Shown piece after piece: positions 50,901 to 63,500 of a DNA stretch of 64,000 nt; position 1 is the stretch's first letter, and each line of letters starts with the position of its first letter. The notes beneath the pieces are model-generated. The model ran no database searches and had not been told where the DNA came from. It was given only the letters and a program-made list of their open reading frames with translations. Origin of the DNA: an uncultured Bacteroidaceae bacterium (GTDB lineage Bacteria; Bacteroidota; Bacteroidia; Bacteroidales; Bacteroidaceae). Position numbers and translations under genes: made by a program. The stretch is taken from assembly GCA_944320785.1 (NCBI GenBank), contig CALUIR010000001.1, forward strand, positions 62,001 to 126,000, written 5' to 3'.

Positions 50901-51581
50901 TCATCCGATGGAGGGAACTTGCGCCTCCAGCAACTGCCTCAGTTCCTCCACCAAGCGGCCGCGTACCTCCTCGAAGCGGACTTCCTGCCCCAATTCCCGC
51001 TGCAGGGAGGTGACTCCTTTATCGATGAAGCCACAAGGATGGATGTAGCTAAAGTAACGCAAATCAGTGTTCACGTTCAATGCCAGCCCGTGCATCGTGA
51101 CGAAATGGCTGCTGCGCACGCCAATGGCGCATATCTTCCGCGCACGTGCCGTGCCGCCCTCCAACCAGACACCCGTTGCCCCGGCCAAACGCCCCGCCAT
51201 GATGCCATAGGAAGCGCAGACGCGAATCACCGCTTCTTCCAGCAAATGGACGTATTCTTTCAAGCCGAGGCGGAACTCTTCCAAGTTCAGGATGGGATAA
51301 CACACCAACTGCCCCGGCCCATGGTAGGTGATGTCACCGCCACGGTCAATGTGGAACAAGGCGGCTCCGATGCGTTCCAACTGCGCTTCCGTGAGCAGCA
51401 AGTTCGCCTCTTTCCCGCTGCGCCCTAATGTATAAACGTGCGGGTGCTGGCAAAGGACGATACGGTTCACGCAACGTCCATGTCCTTGCTTGGCGAACAC
51501 CAGTTCGTTGAAATATTCCGTCTGCCTCTGCCAGGCTTCAGGATAAGGGACAACCCCCCAGTCTTCCACGTTCAATTCCAT
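50901..51581 (-). CDS. lipB: Lipoyl(octanoyl) transferase
   Basis: This 226-residue enzyme moves octanoyl from acyl carrier protein to lipoyl domains of 2-oxoacid dehydrogenases and the glycine cleavage H protein. Motifs are CQHPHVYTLGRSGKEANLLL, RGGDITYHGPGQLVCYPILN, the catalytic Lys in ARKICAIGVRSSHF, GLALNVNTDLRYFSYIHPCG with the catalytic Cys. The start MELNVEDWG (51581) aligns with the family; an ATG at 51596 would add five residues, but a perfect promoter -7 box overlaps those codons. Confidence 0.95.
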   Translation of the reverse strand: MELNVEDWGVVPYPEAWQRQTEYFNELVFAKQGHGRCVNRIVLCQHPHVYTLGRSGKEANLLLTEAQLERIGAALFHIDRGGDITYHGPGQLVCYPILNLEEFRLGLKEYVHLLEEAVIRVCASYGIMAGRLAGATGVWLEGGTARARKICAIGVRSSHFVTMHGLALNVNTDLRYFSYIHPCGFIDKGVTSLQRELGQEVRFEEVRGRLVEELRQLLEAQVPSIG

Positions 51582-51657
51582 GCCCCAAAGGTACATTTAT
51601 TCTTCGGAAAGCCGCGTCCATCGGGCAAAAAAGTGTGCCTGCCCGGCAAAAATGCAC

Positions 51658-51698
51658 AAAAAAAGGATGCGCCGCACGGCACCCGTGCAACGCATCCT
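51658..51698 (-). terminator. Terminator of the ATP synthase operon
   Basis: On the minus strand AGGATGCG and CGCATCCT form an 8-bp stem that also contains an inner GCACGG/CCGTGC stem, followed by seven Ts. It lies 28 bp after the atpG stop codon and before lipB. Confidence 0.9.
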
Positions 51699-51726
51699 CT
51701 GCTATGATTCAGTTATGAAGCAACCA

Positions 51727-52596
51727 CTATTTCATCGAGCCGCCGATGATATCCAGCAATTCATTGGTAATGGCCTGCTGGCGCGACTTGTTGTAGGCAA
51801 CGGTGAGTTCTTGCAACAGGTCGTCGGCATTGTCGGTGGCAGTCTGCATGGCCATCATGCGCGCCGCATGCTCTGCCGCGTTCGAGTCGAGCAACACCGT
51901 GTAAATCTTCAACCGCAGCACCTTCGGCAGGAGCGACCGGACCAATGCCTGCGGGGAAGGCTCCACAATGTAGTCCACGGCAAAGCCCGAAGCATCTTTC
52001 CGCACTTCCGACAAATCAACGGGCAGGAACGTCTCGTGCGTCAGCACTTGCACCGAAGTGGAGCGGAAATGGTTGTAAACCAGTTCCACCTTGTCCAATT
52101 CTCCGGCTGCGAACAAGCCCATGACCTGCGAAGCCAAAGCGGAAGCGTCGGCATACGACGGGTGTTCGGCCATCTTCTGGAAGTCACCTTCTGCCTTCCA
52201 TCCCATGCGCTTTACGGCATCGGCCACCTTCCGCCCGACCGGATAAACCAAGACGTTTCCACGGCCTAAGTGACTGTAACCCTCCAACACCTGCGACAAT
52301 TGCTTGATGACCGTAGAGTTGAAAGCCCCGCAAAGGCTGGAATTGGAAGAAAAAGCAATGACCGCCACCCGCTTCACCTCACGCTTCTCCACATAAGGCG
52401 AATGAATGGAAGCAGACTCCCCGTCCAAAAAGCAAGACAAAATGCCGCTCAGCTTCTGTTCATACGGGAGCATGTTGCCTATCGCCGCCTGTGCCTTGTG
52501 GAGCTTGGCCGAGGCCACCATCTTCATGGCCGAAGTGATTTTCTCCGTGCTGCTGACCGAATTGATTCTTTCTTTTACTTCTTTCAGGGATGCCAT
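51727..52596 (-). CDS. atpG: F1 ATP synthase subunit gamma
   Basis: This 289-residue central-stalk subunit turns inside the alpha3-beta3 head. The N-terminus MASLKEVKERINSVSSTEKI with TSAMKMVASAKLHKAQ and the C-terminal MAMQTATDNADDLLQELTVA with YNKSRQQAITNELLDIIGG are diagnostic. The chosen ATG at 52596 gives the canonical start; a GTG at 52605 overlapping the atpA stop would add three residues. It is the last gene of the operon, followed by a strong terminator. Confidence 0.96.
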   Translation of the reverse strand: MASLKEVKERINSVSSTEKITSAMKMVASAKLHKAQAAIGNMLPYEQKLSGILSCFLDGESASIHSPYVEKREVKRVAVIAFSSNSSLCGAFNSTVIKQLSQVLEGYSHLGRGNVLVYPVGRKVADAVKRMGWKAEGDFQKMAEHPSYADASALASQVMGLFAAGELDKVELVYNHFRSTSVQVLTHETFLPVDLSEVRKDASGFAVDYIVEPSPQALVRSLLPKVLRLKIYTVLLDSNAAEHAARMMAMQTATDNADDLLQELTVAYNKSRQQAITNELLDIIGGSMK

Positions 52597-52601
52597 GGCT
52601 G

Positions 52602-54188
52602 TCACGCTTTATATTGGACGGATATTCCTGCGGCCGTTTTCTCAATGATGGCAGCCACTTCATCGTTCAGCACGCCGCCGGCAATCACGTCCAGCACGTC
52701 CTCCTTGTGGTTCAAACGGATATTGTCCAAGAAAGCATGCTCAAATTCTGTCACTTTCTCCAAAGGCACGTCGCTCAACAACCCGTGCGTGCCGCAATAC
52801 AAGATGGCCACTTGTTCGGCCACCGGCATCGGGGAATACTGAGGCTGGACAAGCAAGCGCGTGTTCTTCCGGCCACGGTCAATGGTCATGGCGGTGACAG
52901 GATCCATGTCGCTGCTGAATTTCGAGAAAGCTTCCAGTTCACGGTACTGTGCCTGGTCTATCTTCAACGTGCCGGCCACCTTTTTCATCGGCTTGATTTG
53001 GGCATTGCCACCCACACGCGATACTGATATGCCGACATTGATGGCCGGACGGTTGCCTTGGTTGAACAAATCCGTCTCCAAAAATATCTGCCCATCGGTA
53101 ATGGAAATCACGTTCGTGGGAATGTAGGCCGACACGTCGCCCGCCTGCGTTTCGATAATCGGCAAGGCAGTCAACGAACCGCCGCCCTTCACCTTTCCCT
53201 TCAGGCTGTCCGGCAAATCATTCATCTGGCTGGCCACTTCCTGTTGGCTGATAATCTTGGCTGCACGCTCCAAAAGGCGGGAATGCAGGTAAAAGATGTC
53301 GCCCGGATAAGCCTCGCGCCCGGAGGGCCGGCGAAGAATCAATGACACTTCACGGTAGGCCACCGCTTGTTTCGACAAGTCATCGTAAACGACCAAGGCA
53401 TGACGGCCTGTGTCGCGGAAGTACTCTCCTATGGCCGCGCCGGCAAACGGCGCAAAATACTGCACGGCGGCAGGGTCGGCCGCCGTGGCAGCCACCACAA
53501 TCGTGTAGTCCATCGCCCCATGTTCGCGCAAGGTGTTCACGATGTTGGCCACCGTGGAACCCTTTTGCCCCACTGCCACATAGATGCAATACACCGGGTC
53601 GCCGGCTTCATAATTGGATTTCTGGTTCAATATCGTGTCGATGGCAATGGCCGTTTTTCCCGTCTGACGGTCGCCGATAATCAACTCACGCTGTCCACGC
53701 CCGATGGGAATCATGGCATCCACCGCCTTCAAACCTGTCTGGAGGGGTTCATTCACGGGTTGCCTGAAAATAACGCCCGGCGCTTTCCGCTCCAAAGGCA
53801 TCTCACAAAGCTCCCCACCTATCGCACCTTTTCCATCCAATGGTTCGCCCAATGGGTTGATGACACGGCCTAACATGCTTTCACCTACACGGATGGAAGC
53901 GATGCGCCCCGTGCGCTTCACCACCATTCCTTCCTTGATTTTGTCAGTAGCGCCTAACAAAACGGCACCTACATTGTCTTCCTCCAAATTCATCACCACC
54001 GCCATCACGCCGTTCTCAAATTCAAGCAACTCGCTCGCTTCCGCATGACGAAGGCCGTAGATGCGTGCCACACCGTCGCTCACCTGAAGCACTGTCCCCA
54101 CTTCATCGAACTTGAGACTCGTATCGATGCCTTTCAATTGCTCCAGCAATATTTCGGAAACTTCACTTGGTCTTATATTATCAGACAT
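52602..54188 (-). CDS. atpA: F1 ATP synthase subunit alpha
   Basis: This 528-residue non-catalytic nucleotide-binding subunit has a Walker A motif [14 protein letters not shown], the conserved [20 protein letters not shown] segment, the [20 protein letters not shown] signature with the arginine finger following in [10 protein letters not shown], and an N-terminal [17 protein letters not shown]. Slightly longer than most homologues but normal for the group. It overlaps or abuts atpG and follows atpH by 25 nt. Confidence 0.98.
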   Translation of the reverse strand: MSDNIRPSEVSEILLEQLKGIDTSLKFDEVGTVLQVSDGVARIYGLRHAEASELLEFENGVMAVVMNLEEDNVGAVLLGATDKIKEGMVVKRTGRIASIRVGESMLGRVINPLGEPLDGKGAIGGELCEMPLERKAPGVIFRQPVNEPLQTGLKAVDAMIPIGRGQRELIIGDRQTGKTAIAIDTILNQKSNYEAGDPVYCIYVAVGQKGSTVANIVNTLREHGAMDYTIVVAATAADPAAVQYFAPFAGAAIGEYFRDTGRHALVVYDDLSKQAVAYREVSLILRRPSGREAYPGDIFYLHSRLLERAAKIISQQEVASQMNDLPDSLKGKVKGGGSLTALPIIETQAGDVSAYIPTNVISITDGQIFLETDLFNQGNRPAINVGISVSRVGGNAQIKPMKKVAGTLKIDQAQYRELEAFSKFSSDMDPVTAMTIDRGRKNTRLLVQPQYSPMPVAEQVAILYCGTHGLLSDVPLEKVTEFEHAFLDNIRLNHKEDVLDVIAGGVLNDEVAAIIEKTAAGISVQYKA

Positions 54189-54213
54189 ATTTCTTTCGTT
54201 TTCAATCCTCGTA

Positions 54214-54768
54214 TTAAACTATTCTTCTGTTCTTTTCTATAAACTGCTGCTTCACACGCCGGAACTGGGTGGCAACGCTCGCATCCAAGCGGTAAGTCCC
54301 GACCTTGAAAATGAATCCTCCTTCAATGGAAGGTTCCACCTTCATGATCAGTTCCACCTCCCCACTCGTATGGGCATGCACCAAGGCTTTCAACCTTTCC
54401 TCCACTCCCGCCTCCACCGGGCAGGCAGTGGTCAGTTCCCCAATGGTGATGTTCTTCATCCTACGATACAAATCAATGTACGTCAAGCACATCAACTGCA
54501 AATAGGATTCTCTCCTCTCCTGCAAGACAAGCTTCACGAAACGGACAAATTCTTCGCACACTTTCCCACCTGCCGCCTGGCAGGCCAAAGAAAGCTTTTC
54601 CTTTACATCAAGAACCGGATTATTCAATGCGGCACGCAGTTGGGGCATGGCCATGAAACAATCCGACAGGCGCGACAATTCCGCATAAACTTCCTTATCC
54701 GCGCCGGTGCCGGCCGCATATTCCAGCAATGCCTTCGCATAACGTCTTGAAATGATTCCTACATCCAT
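54214..54768 (-). CDS. atpH: F1 ATP synthase subunit delta
   Basis: A 184-residue peripheral-stalk subunit linking F1 to subunit b. The N-terminus [20 protein letters not shown] is the conserved OSCP/delta opening, and the end [20 protein letters not shown] with [16 protein letters not shown] is typical. It lies between atpF and atpA with short gaps. Confidence 0.95.
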   Translation of the reverse strand: MDVGIISRRYAKALLEYAAGTGADKEVYAELSRLSDCFMAMPQLRAALNNPVLDVKEKLSLACQAAGGKVCEEFVRFVKLVLQERRESYLQLMCLTYIDLYRRMKNITIGELTTACPVEAGVEERLKALVHAHTSGEVELIMKVEPSIEGGFIFKVGTYRLDASVATQFRRVKQQFIEKNRRIV

Positions 54769-54780
54769 CTCCTATCAGAT

Positions 54781-55278
54781 TTATGACCGGGAAACGACTT
54801 CATCGAGCAAACGGTCAATCATCGCCATCTGCTCCTGCTTCTTATCCAAGTTCTTGCGGAGGACTTTTTCCGCAATGTCCACAGACAGCACAGCCACTTG
54901 GCGGCGTATGTCACGGATTGCTTCCTCTTTCTCGGCCGCAATCTGGCGTTTCGCTTCCTCCAACTGTTTCTGCCCTGCCAAACGGGCCTGCTCTTTTGCT
55001 TCTTGGATGATGCGGTCGCGTGTCGCCATCGCTTCATTCAAGATTTTCGTCTGTTCTTCGTGTGCTTTTGCCAAAATAGCCTCGCTTTCCGACTTGATGG
55101 CCGAAAGCTGGCGGTTCGCCTCTTTTGCCGCATCCAAAGACTGGTCGATATAGTCCTTCCGGCTTTCCACCATTTTCACGATGACCGGGAAACCATATTT
55201 CGCCAAGATGATGAATACCACTCCAAAAGAAAGGAGCATCCAAAAGAGCAAACCGCTATCAGGAACTAACAATGACAT
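54781..55278 (-). CDS. atpF: F0 ATP synthase subunit b
   Basis: This 165-residue peripheral-stalk protein has one N-terminal membrane helix (about residues 8-28, [20 protein letters not shown]) and a long charged helix ([20 protein letters not shown] and beyond) for dimerisation. It lies between atpE (18-nt gap) and atpH (12-nt gap). Confidence 0.95.
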   Translation of the reverse strand: MSLLVPDSGLLFWMLLSFGVVFIILAKYGFPVIVKMVESRKDYIDQSLDAAKEANRQLSAIKSESEAILAKAHEEQTKILNEAMATRDRIIQEAKEQARLAGQKQLEEAKRQIAAEKEEAIRDIRRQVAVLSVDIAEKVLRKNLDKKQEQMAMIDRLLDEVVSRS

Positions 55279-55296
55279 AAGCTACCTATCTTCTTT

Positions 55297-55572
<276 letters not shown>

Positions 55573-55592
55573 CTATCTATTTATTCAATCCT

Positions 55593-56666
55593 TTATGCTT
55601 TTTCCGGCTCATGTTTGGCCTGTGCCAACCCGATGAACACGGCCGAAAGCATGGTGAACACGTATGCCTGAATGAATGCCACCAACAATTCCAACATGTT
55701 CATGAAGATGCAGAACAGGACGGACACCACCGTCATCGTCCCATTGATGAGCGGCCCCATGCTGACCGTGATGAATATCAAGCTCGTCAACGCCAGAATC
55801 ACAGAGTGGCCCGCCATCATGTTGGCAAACAAACGAATCATCAAGGCAAACGGCTTGGTGAACACACCGAACAGTTCCACGACCGGCATCAACGGTACCG
55901 GCACTTTCAACCAATTCGGCACATGCGGCCAAAAGATGTCTTTCCAATACTCTTTGCTCCCGAACACATTGACGGCAAGAAGGGTAAACAACGCCAATAC
56001 GAACGTCACCGCAATATTGCCTGTCACATTCGCGCCACCGGGGAAAACCGGTATCAGGCCCATCACATTGTTCAGGAAAATAAAAAAGAAAGCAGTCAGC
56101 AAGTAAGGGGCAAAACGCCTGTAATTCTCGCCCACGCAACTCTTGATAATGTCATCATGCACCATCATGATGAACATCTCCATCAATCCTACGAATCCTT
56201 TCGGAGCCGCAGCCTCCGGCGTGCGTTTCCTGTACCATCGCGCCACTCCCAAAATAATCGCCACCAACAGGACGCTGTTCATCAGCAAAGCCAACGTCAC
56301 TTTGGTGATGGAGATGTCCAGCGGGCGCACATCTTCACCCGAGGAAGTGCGTTCCACAATCTTTCCGGCATATTCCCCTTCAGTGGCAATGCGGAAGCCT
56401 TCATATTCTTCTCCCCCTTCCAAACGGGAAGAAAGGAAGGCATGCCAGCCGCTTTCCTCGCTCCGCACAATCACCGGAAGCGGGACAATGATATCTTTGT
56501 CTCCCCATTTCGTGATGTGCCATTCATACGCATCGCCGATATGGCCGAAGACAATTGCCTTCACGTCTACGTTGCCGTTTCCCTCCGTCGCTGCCCCGCT
56601 TGCCTTGGCCATGCCTGCAAATGCGAAACAAACGAACAATGCTATGACATATTTCAATTTATCCAT
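55593..56666 (-). CDS. atpB: F0 ATP synthase subunit a
   Basis: This 357-residue membrane subunit forms the proton half-channels. It has a signal-like N-terminus and an extra periplasmic segment of about 130 residues before the first core helix, a feature of Bacteroidota subunit a. Core motifs include YLLTAFFFIFLNNVMGLIPV, the essential Arg in KPFALMIRLFANMMAGHSVI and the final helix VAFIQAYVFTMLSAVFIGLA. Its start overlaps the end of the AtpI-like gene by 8 nt, showing tight coupling. Confidence 0.96.
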   Translation of the reverse strand: MDKLKYVIALFVCFAFAGMAKASGAATEGNGNVDVKAIVFGHIGDAYEWHITKWGDKDIIVPLPVIVRSEESGWHAFLSSRLEGGEEYEGFRIATEGEYAGKIVERTSSGEDVRPLDISITKVTLALLMNSVLLVAIILGVARWYRKRTPEAAAPKGFVGLMEMFIMMVHDDIIKSCVGENYRRFAPYLLTAFFFIFLNNVMGLIPVFPGGANVTGNIAVTFVLALFTLLAVNVFGSKEYWKDIFWPHVPNWLKVPVPLMPVVELFGVFTKPFALMIRLFANMMAGHSVILALTSLIFITVSMGPLINGTMTVVSVLFCIFMNMLELLVAFIQAYVFTMLSAVFIGLAQAKHEPEKA

Positions 56667-57075
56667 TCCGCTTCTCCAGCTTTTTCTTCAAATTCCGTTC
56701 AAAAAGAGAAAAGAAAACACTTTCATTCAGCAACGTCAGCAGATAGAACACAAAAAACGTCAAAATGAAAGCCGTCTTCTGTTCGCCGACAAACCATATG
56801 TACAAAAAAAGCAACAGCACCGAAACAGCCATCTTCACGAACTTCATGCCCATGTAAACCGAAAGCAATTTCTTGGACGCACGCTTGCGGTAAAGGTCAA
56901 ACATGTAAATGTAATACCAACTGAACAGGTAGAAAAACACCGGTATGGCCGGATACCATGCGAAATAATACTCAGGGAAAAAGGCGGCATAAATGCCCCA
57001 GATGCCCAAGCTCACCACCACCGCGAAAAGCGTGGTCCACAACAGATAGCGTTTCTTTGTCAGTGTAATGCCCAT
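56659..57075 (-). CDS. Small four-TM protein in the AtpI position of the ATP synthase operon
   Basis: This 138-residue protein has four likely membrane segments (about residues 10-33, 37-58, 72-95 and 98-118) and a Lys-rich tail (RNLKKKLEKRNG). I do not recognise the family by sequence, but size, topology and place between epsilon and subunit a match the AtpI-like assembly helper of other F-type operons. The ATG at 57075 is preferred; a GTG at 57102 would overlap atpC. Confidence 0.75.
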   Translation of the reverse strand: MGITLTKKRYLLWTTLFAVVVSLGIWGIYAAFFPEYYFAWYPAIPVFFYLFSWYYIYMFDLYRKRASKKLLSVYMGMKFVKMAVSVLLLFLYIWFVGEQKTAFILTFFVFYLLTLLNESVFFSLFERNLKKKLEKRNG

Positions 57076-57091
57076 GATTGCCTCATTCTTT

Positions 57092-57334
57092 TTATTCCAC
57101 ACACACGGTCATCTCGTTCTTCTTGAACTCGATGAAGCCGCTTTTCATTTCCAACGATTTCCTCACGCCTCCCGAAACATACTCCACCGCCCCGGCTTCC
57201 AAGGAAGAAATGACGGGCGCATGGTTGGGAAGCACCGTGAACGAACCGCATGTGCCCGGCAATGTCACGCTTTCCACTTCCCCTTCAAAAAGAGCCTGTT
57301 CCGGGGACACGATGGCCAAATGAATCTGTTTCAT
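57092..57334 (-). CDS. atpC: F1 ATP synthase subunit epsilon, short form
   Basis: At 80 residues this subunit has only the N-terminal beta-sandwich (HLAIVSPEQALFEGEVESVT; GSFTVLPNHAPVISSLEAGA). The C-terminal helical hairpin that blocks ATP hydrolysis in many bacteria is missing. The short form is usual in Bacteroidota. It lies 15 nt after atpD. Confidence 0.94.
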   Translation of the reverse strand: MKQIHLAIVSPEQALFEGEVESVTLPGTCGSFTVLPNHAPVISSLEAGAVEYVSGGVRKSLEMKSGFIEFKKNEMTVCVE

Positions 57335-57348
57335 CCTCTAACCCTTCT

Positions 57349-59241
<1,893 letters not shown>

Positions 59242-60411
59242 TCAATAAACCTTAATCAACGAGGCGATGGCTTTTGCCTTGTCGCGCAAAGCATCCATGT
59301 CGCTGCCCAAAGGCTCGTAACACAACACCACGCCCATCCGGCGGTTGAGCTTCGTATAAGGCTTCCCGAAAATGCGCACATATGTCCGCTCATGCGCCAG
59401 CGCTTCTTCGATGCCGCTGTAACGGGGTTCCTCACGGCTCGCGACAGGCGAAAGCACCACTGCGCTGGCGCCCATGCGCTCTTGCGTGACGGAAGGGATA
59501 GGCCAGCCCATCACCGCCCGAAGATGCAACTCGAACTCATTCAGGTTTTGCGTCCCCGCCAAGGTGACCATGCCCGTGTCATGCGGGCGGGGCGACAATT
59601 CGGAGAAATAAACGCCCTTCTCGTGGCTCAAGAAGAACTCCACGCCCCATATCCCGGCGCCGCCCAATGCCGCTGTCACCAGCCCGGCCATGCGCTGGGC
59701 TTCCTTCAAATGCTCCGGGGAAATGGCGGCAGGCTGGTAACTTTCACGGTAATCGCCGCCTTTCTGCACATGCCCGATAGGCGGGCAAAACAGCGTAGGC
59801 CCGTTTTTCTGCGTCACGGTCAACAACGTGATTTCGCTGTCGAAACGGATGAATTCCTCCACAATCAGTTCTTTGATGTCGCCACGGCTGCCGGTGCAGC
59901 CGTATGCCCATGCCTGCTCCAGCTCGCTTTCCTCTCGCACCACGGACTGCCCTTTGCCGGACGACGACATCAACGGCTTCACCACGCAAGGGAAGCCAAT
60001 TGTGCGGGCGGCCTCCTTCAACTCGTCCAAAGAGGAAGCGTAAAAGTAACGGGCGGTCTTCAGCCCCAGTTCTTTCGCCGCCAGGTCGCGGATGGCCTTG
60101 CGGTTCATCGTGAAGTTCACGGCACGCGCACTCGGCACCACCTGCATTCCTGCCGTCTCGTAGTCGTAAAGACGCTCTGTGCGGATGGCTTCTATCTCCG
60201 GCACGATGATGTCCGGACGGTGCTTTGCCACCACTTCATCCAAGCGGCCGCCGTCCAGCATGTCAAAAACTTCGCATTCGTCCGCAACTTGCATGGCAGG
60301 CGCCCCGGCATAAGCATCGCACGCCACGACATGCAAGCCCTTCCGCTGGGCAGCAATCACAAACTCTTTCCCTAACTCTCCCGAACCTAATAGCAGTATT
60401 TTCTTTGCCAT
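59242..60411 (-). CDS. purT: Formate-dependent phosphoribosylglycinamide formyltransferase
   Basis: This 389-residue ATP-grasp enzyme uses formate and ATP to formylate GAR in purine synthesis. Motifs are [57 protein letters not shown] (ATP-grasp lysine and glycine loop), EVEFFLS-like [20 protein letters not shown] and [20 protein letters not shown]. The ATG at 60411 gives the conserved start; the promoter box at 60440-60447 rules against the longer frame that begins at 60462. Confidence 0.97.
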   Translation of the reverse strand: MAKKILLLGSGELGKEFVIAAQRKGLHVVACDAYAGAPAMQVADECEVFDMLDGGRLDEVVAKHRPDIIVPEIEAIRTERLYDYETAGMQVVPSARAVNFTMNRKAIRDLAAKELGLKTARYFYASSLDELKEAARTIGFPCVVKPLMSSSGKGQSVVREESELEQAWAYGCTGSRGDIKELIVEEFIRFDSEITLLTVTQKNGPTLFCPPIGHVQKGGDYRESYQPAAISPEHLKEAQRMAGLVTAALGGAGIWGVEFFLSHEKGVYFSELSPRPHDTGMVTLAGTQNLNEFELHLRAVMGWPIPSVTQERMGASAVVLSPVASREEPRYSGIEEALAHERTYVRIFGKPYTKLNRRMGVVLCYEPLGSDMDALRDKAKAIASLIKVY

Positions 60412-60439
60412 ATCCTGTATGCTTGATTTAATTTTCCCG

Positions 60440-60447
60440 CAAAGGTA
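60440..60447 (-). promoter_or_regulatory. Promoter -7 box of purT
   Basis: TACCTTTG on the minus strand, a perfect consensus match, is 28 bp before the start codon. The -33 region lacks a TTG at 19-21 bp. It faces the divergent protease promoter. Confidence 0.55.
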
Positions 60448-60530
60448 ATGCGAATATTCCATCTGTCCATACGCGGAAGGCTACAAAATCGAAAACAAAA
60501 TGCATGCTTATGCAAATAAATTGGGAAAAT

Positions 60531-60562
60531 TTTCCACACATTCGCAAAAACATTTAAATTTG
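60531..60562 (+). promoter_or_regulatory. Predicted promoter of the C10 protease gene
   Basis: TTG at 60531-60533 and a perfect TAAATTTG at 60555-60562 are separated by 21 bp. The start codon at 60599 lies 36 bp downstream, which supports that start over the longer frame from 60500. Confidence 0.7.
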
Positions 60563-60598
60563 CCCCCGTTAACCCTAAAAACTCAAAAACGAAAAGAC

Positions 60599-63500
60599 AT
60601 GTTACGGAAACAGACCTTTGCCCTCACGCTGTTCCTGTGTTTCCTCGCCCTGACGGCAAACGCAGCCCCCATCGATGTGAAAGAAGCGCAAGAAATAGCG
60701 GAAAATTTCTTCAAGAACCTCCCGCAGGCACGCGGAAAGTCCATGGTCCCGCGCCTGCAACCCTTGCAGCCTTTGCAGCGCATGCGCCAGGCAGGCGATG
60801 CGCCTTACTACGTGTTTGCACCCGCTGACGGGAAAGGGTTCGTCATCATCTCCGGCGACGACGAACTGCCCGAAGTGGTCGGTTACTCCTACAACTCGCC
60901 TGCCGATGGCGGCACGTTCCCGCCCGCGCTTGCCGCTTGGTTGGAATCGTTCGGCCATTATATAGAAGATGTGCGCAACGGCCACGCCAACCTCCCGGCG
61001 GCACGCGCCGAAGAAGGGAAAGCCACCATCGGGCCGCTCCTCACCACGAAATGGAACCAGGACATGCCTTTCAACGGCCTGTTAGCCAAAGATTACGTGA
61101 CCGGCTGCGTGGCCACCTCCGTGGCGCAAATCATGAAATACCACAACTGGCCCGTGCAAGGCGAAGGTGTGCTGGAATGGTACGGCAACTTCTCCGGCGA
61201 ACATGAAGTGGTGGATCTCTCCACCTACACGTATGACTGGGAGAACATGCTCGATGAATACCCCGTCGCATGGGACGAAGCGGGCAACCCTGTCCCTGAC
61301 GGCTACAACGAGACGCAAGCCGCCGCCGTGGCCACCCTGATGCGCGACTGCGGCTATGCCGTGGACATGAGCTACAGCACAGAGGGAAGCGGCGCAGTCA
61401 CCGCAAAGGCCGTGGGCGCTTTGTTTGAACATTTCAAGTACTCCCCCGGCATGCAGTACCGCCAGCGCAACGTGTATTCCAAGGACACATGGACAAGAAT
61501 GATACGCGCCGAACTGGAAGCCGGACGGCCGGTCAACTACTCCGGCACGTCCACCGGCGACAATGTGGGCCACTCGTTCGTGTGCGACGGCATCGACGGC
61601 AACGACCTGCTGCACATCAACTGGGGATGGGGCGGCCTGTTCGACGGCTTCTTCGACATGGATGTCATGGCGCCTGAAGGCGCAGGCATCGGCGGCGGCA
61701 GCGGAGGCTACGTCCGAAACCAGGCCATCATCACCGGCATACGCCCCATCACGCCCGAAGAAGAAGGCCAACGCCCTGTGGACCGGCTCATCTTTTCCGG
61801 GATGACCTTGCAACTGCTTCATTACAGCGGGCTGCCCTACTCCATAAGGATCAAGGCTTTTGAAATCGCCAACAACTCCACCCGCACGCTGCCCGTGAAC
61901 CCCGCCATCCTGTGGCACGCCACTGCCCAAAGCGAGGAACGGCTGCAAATACTCCGAAAAATGGGCGACATGCAGGTGGGCTATTTCTGGGACGAGCCGG
62001 AATTCAATCTCAGCATTTACGAGAGCGACTTCCACGCACCGGGAGAATACCCTTTCACCATCGTGAACGCCACGGACGAATCCGGCACAGGTTACGAACC
62101 TTTTGACACAGGCGAAGGCGAAAGCGGCGGCATCCTCACGGTGAACGCTGACGGGACGATGAGCCTGCAACCCGCCAACCCGGAGGCAACGCCCGATGTG
62201 CATCTGGCCGCTCTCCGCACAAAAGGGACAGTCTATGCGGGGATAGGGTTCTGGATGGCCGCCACGCTCCGCAACGAAGGCCTCAACACGTTCACCCAAC
62301 CCCTCTACACCGTGGCCATCCCCGAAGGGACGGACGAATCCGGCATCACGGACTATTGGGACTACATCCAATGGGAAGCCAGCCTGAGCCGTGGCGTGGT
62401 TGATCCTATTTACGGAAAAACCACGCTGGAGGTTGCCGCAGGTTGCGCAGGATTGGAGGCTGGAAGATACAAGATACATTTCTGCCGGGAAATCACATTG
62501 GACGATGGAACCACCGTGTACCGCCTGATTCCTGAAGACGCACCACAGGTCATCGAAGTGGTCCCCATGCCGGAACATCCCGTATTGGTGATGGACGAAC
62601 GCCCGCTGGACATCTGGGAGGACGAATACAGGCAGGAAAGCAACGTGTGGTTCGGCGCAACGGTGTGGGTGCATGCCCTGTCGCAAGCCTACAGGGGCAA
62701 GCTGGAAGTCTGGGCCTTGCGGGAAGGCGCCGGCCCATCGGAAGAAGTCCTCGTGTTCTCCCCGCAGGAAGACCTTGCCATCAACATCTATACTGAATAC
62801 TTGGAATATTATTACGGCTACACGGATGCTTTCTTCAACTTGGAGGAAGGCACCTATACGGCCTACCTGAAATATGAAGTGAATGGCGAGATGCAGCGCA
62901 TCGAGGGCGACTACAACCAAGACACGTTCCGCGTCATCCCGTCTGACAAGCCGCAACTCTGCCTCGCCGCGCCCCTTGTGGTAAACGGCGGCGATCCGGT
63001 GCCGATGGGAAGCACCGTGACGGTGGAAGCGAAGATAGCCGCCCGCAATGCCTTCAGCGGGACCGTCACCCTGTATTCCTCAGGGGAAGCTCCCTATTAT
63101 GCCACCGCGCTTTACAGCAGCGATGCCCACGTGTCGCTGGCGGCGGGCGAGGTGAAAGACGTGACTTTCCGCTGCCAGGCAGGCTCTCCGGGCTACGGGC
63201 TTACGGCAGGACGCTACCAAGCGGAAATGATGTTCCTCGACGACAACCGCGAATATTCAGGCAACGTCCAGCCGGGCGATTACGAAGCCTCGCTGTGGTT
63301 CTCCGTCACGGAAGCCATCGGCAACCTGTTCACAGTCGTGGACTACCCCACTTTCAACGGGGGATTCAATACGTATGCCGGGCAGAGCGGCACCATCCGT
63401 CTCAAGATTTACGCAGACGCAGCGGCAGATGCCACGTTCGGCATCCACGCTTACGAGTACAATGCGCCGAACATACCCGTGCTGCAAGTGACGGAACAGG

